A stretch of 64,000 nucleotides of DNA, from positions 1 through 64,000 of the forward strand of contig CAWFMB010000031.1 of NCBI GenBank assembly GCA_963816685.1, written 5' to 3'. The position numbers and the translations under genes are program-made. The notes under the pieces are model-generated. The model did not search any database, was not told where the DNA came from, and worked only from the letters and a program-made list of their open reading frames with translations. Every line of letters starts with the position of its first letter. Within the stretch, counting starts at the first letter, position 1. Shown one piece after another: positions 63,763-64,000 of the stretch. This stretch comes from CAVYUC01 sp963816685 (GTDB taxonomy: Bacteria; Bacteroidota; Bacteroidia; Bacteroidales; Prolixibacteraceae).

Positions 63763-64000
63763 ATGGCTACAATTAAACCGTTTAAAGGGCTGCGGCCTCC
63801 AACAGAAATCGTGGAAGAATTGACTTGTCTTCCTTACGATGTAATGAATGCTGAAGAAGCAGCGCAAATGGCTGAAGGCAAACAGAAGTCACTGCTGCGG
63901 ATTACAAAGGCTGAAATTGAACTCCCGGATGTGAAGGATGTGCATTCGGAAAAAATATATGAGAAAGCCCGGCAAAACTTTAAACTGTTTCAGGAAAAAG
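63763..64000 (+). CDS. DUF1015 family protein, 5' part only
   Basis: The ATG at 63763 opens MATIKPFKGLRPPTEIVEEL and VMNAEEAAQMAEGK, which match the start of DUF1015 proteins. The gene runs off the window after about 79 codons. These genes commonly follow serC-serA in Bacteroidota, supporting the call. The biochemical function is unknown. Confidence 0.8.
   Translation, partial: MATIKPFKGLRPPTEIVEELTCLPYDVMNAEEAAQMAEGKQKSLLRITKAEIELPDVKDVHSEKIYEKARQNFKLFQEK

Noticed and set aside
1..64000. tRNA, rRNA or known riboswitch genes
   Set aside because: None recognised by eye in the intergenic regions. A covariance-model scan would be needed to exclude weak cases.

Overview
The window looks like a chromosomal segment of a Bacteroidota bacterium, probably from the Bacteroidales/Marinilabiliales (Prolixibacteraceae-like) side. 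This is inferred from the gene families: TonB-dependent receptors with carboxypeptidase-regulatory N-terminal domains, C-terminal type IX secretion sorting domains, a complete alternative complex III operon (actA-F), LytTR regulators, and promoters of the Bacteroidota type (a TAnnTTTG box at -7). No tRNA, rRNA or CRISPR array was seen.

Layout. 1-15 kb is an accessory, repeat-rich region. It holds a beta-barrel protein, a secreted CehA-like PHP metallohydrolase, a shortened hydrolase accessory domain, a REP-associated transposase (RAYT) between direct REP copies, a PHP-kinase fusion, a ~1.5 kb array of small hairpins at 9.4-10.9 kb next to an IS21-like remnant, a 504-aa protein without signal peptide, and an Hcp-type tube protein. 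14.5-28 kb holds an SMP-30-like lipoprotein, a TonB-receptor pseudogene with several frameshifts, a membrane LytTR regulator, a JmjC/cupin protein, a Fur-family repressor facing its probable target receptor, a glycine-zipper pseudogene and an Oar-like receptor with one frameshift. 28-36 kb holds small helical proteins, a diheme cytochrome, a secreted GH30 glycosidase and three tandem paralogous lipoproteins. 35.8-36.9 kb is cysK behind what reads as a complete cysteine-codon attenuator. 37-42 kb is a NatAB-type ABC exporter and another receptor.

42-50 kb is the alternative complex III operon, read leftward. Two overlapping LytTR response regulators diverge from it, the second with a degenerate receiver. 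51.9-59.2 kb holds a methyltransferase, a flippase, an AlkD-like protein, a DoxX fusion, a Bax-inhibitor-1 protein, an orphan HPt protein and gcvT. 59.2-61.1 kb is a second hairpin array in the opposite orientation, followed by a large palindrome of the same kind as one at 314-398. 61.5-64 kb is serC, serA and the start of a DUF1015 gene. SerC and SerA make serine, GcvT handles glycine-derived one-carbon units, and CysK makes cysteine from O-acetylserine, so serine-derived amino acid metabolism recurs in the right half.

The strongest candidates for something undescribed are (1) the cysK leader, with a 14-codon ORF MICCFSDRGKECFH, a terminator and a mutually exclusive antiterminator; (2) the two hairpin arrays, built from 6-7 bp stems with GTA/TAC triloops and nested three-way junctions; and (3) the Hcp gene with its 504-aa neighbour. 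Several genes between 15 and 28 kb carry frameshifts. From the sequence alone I cannot tell real decay from sequencing error.
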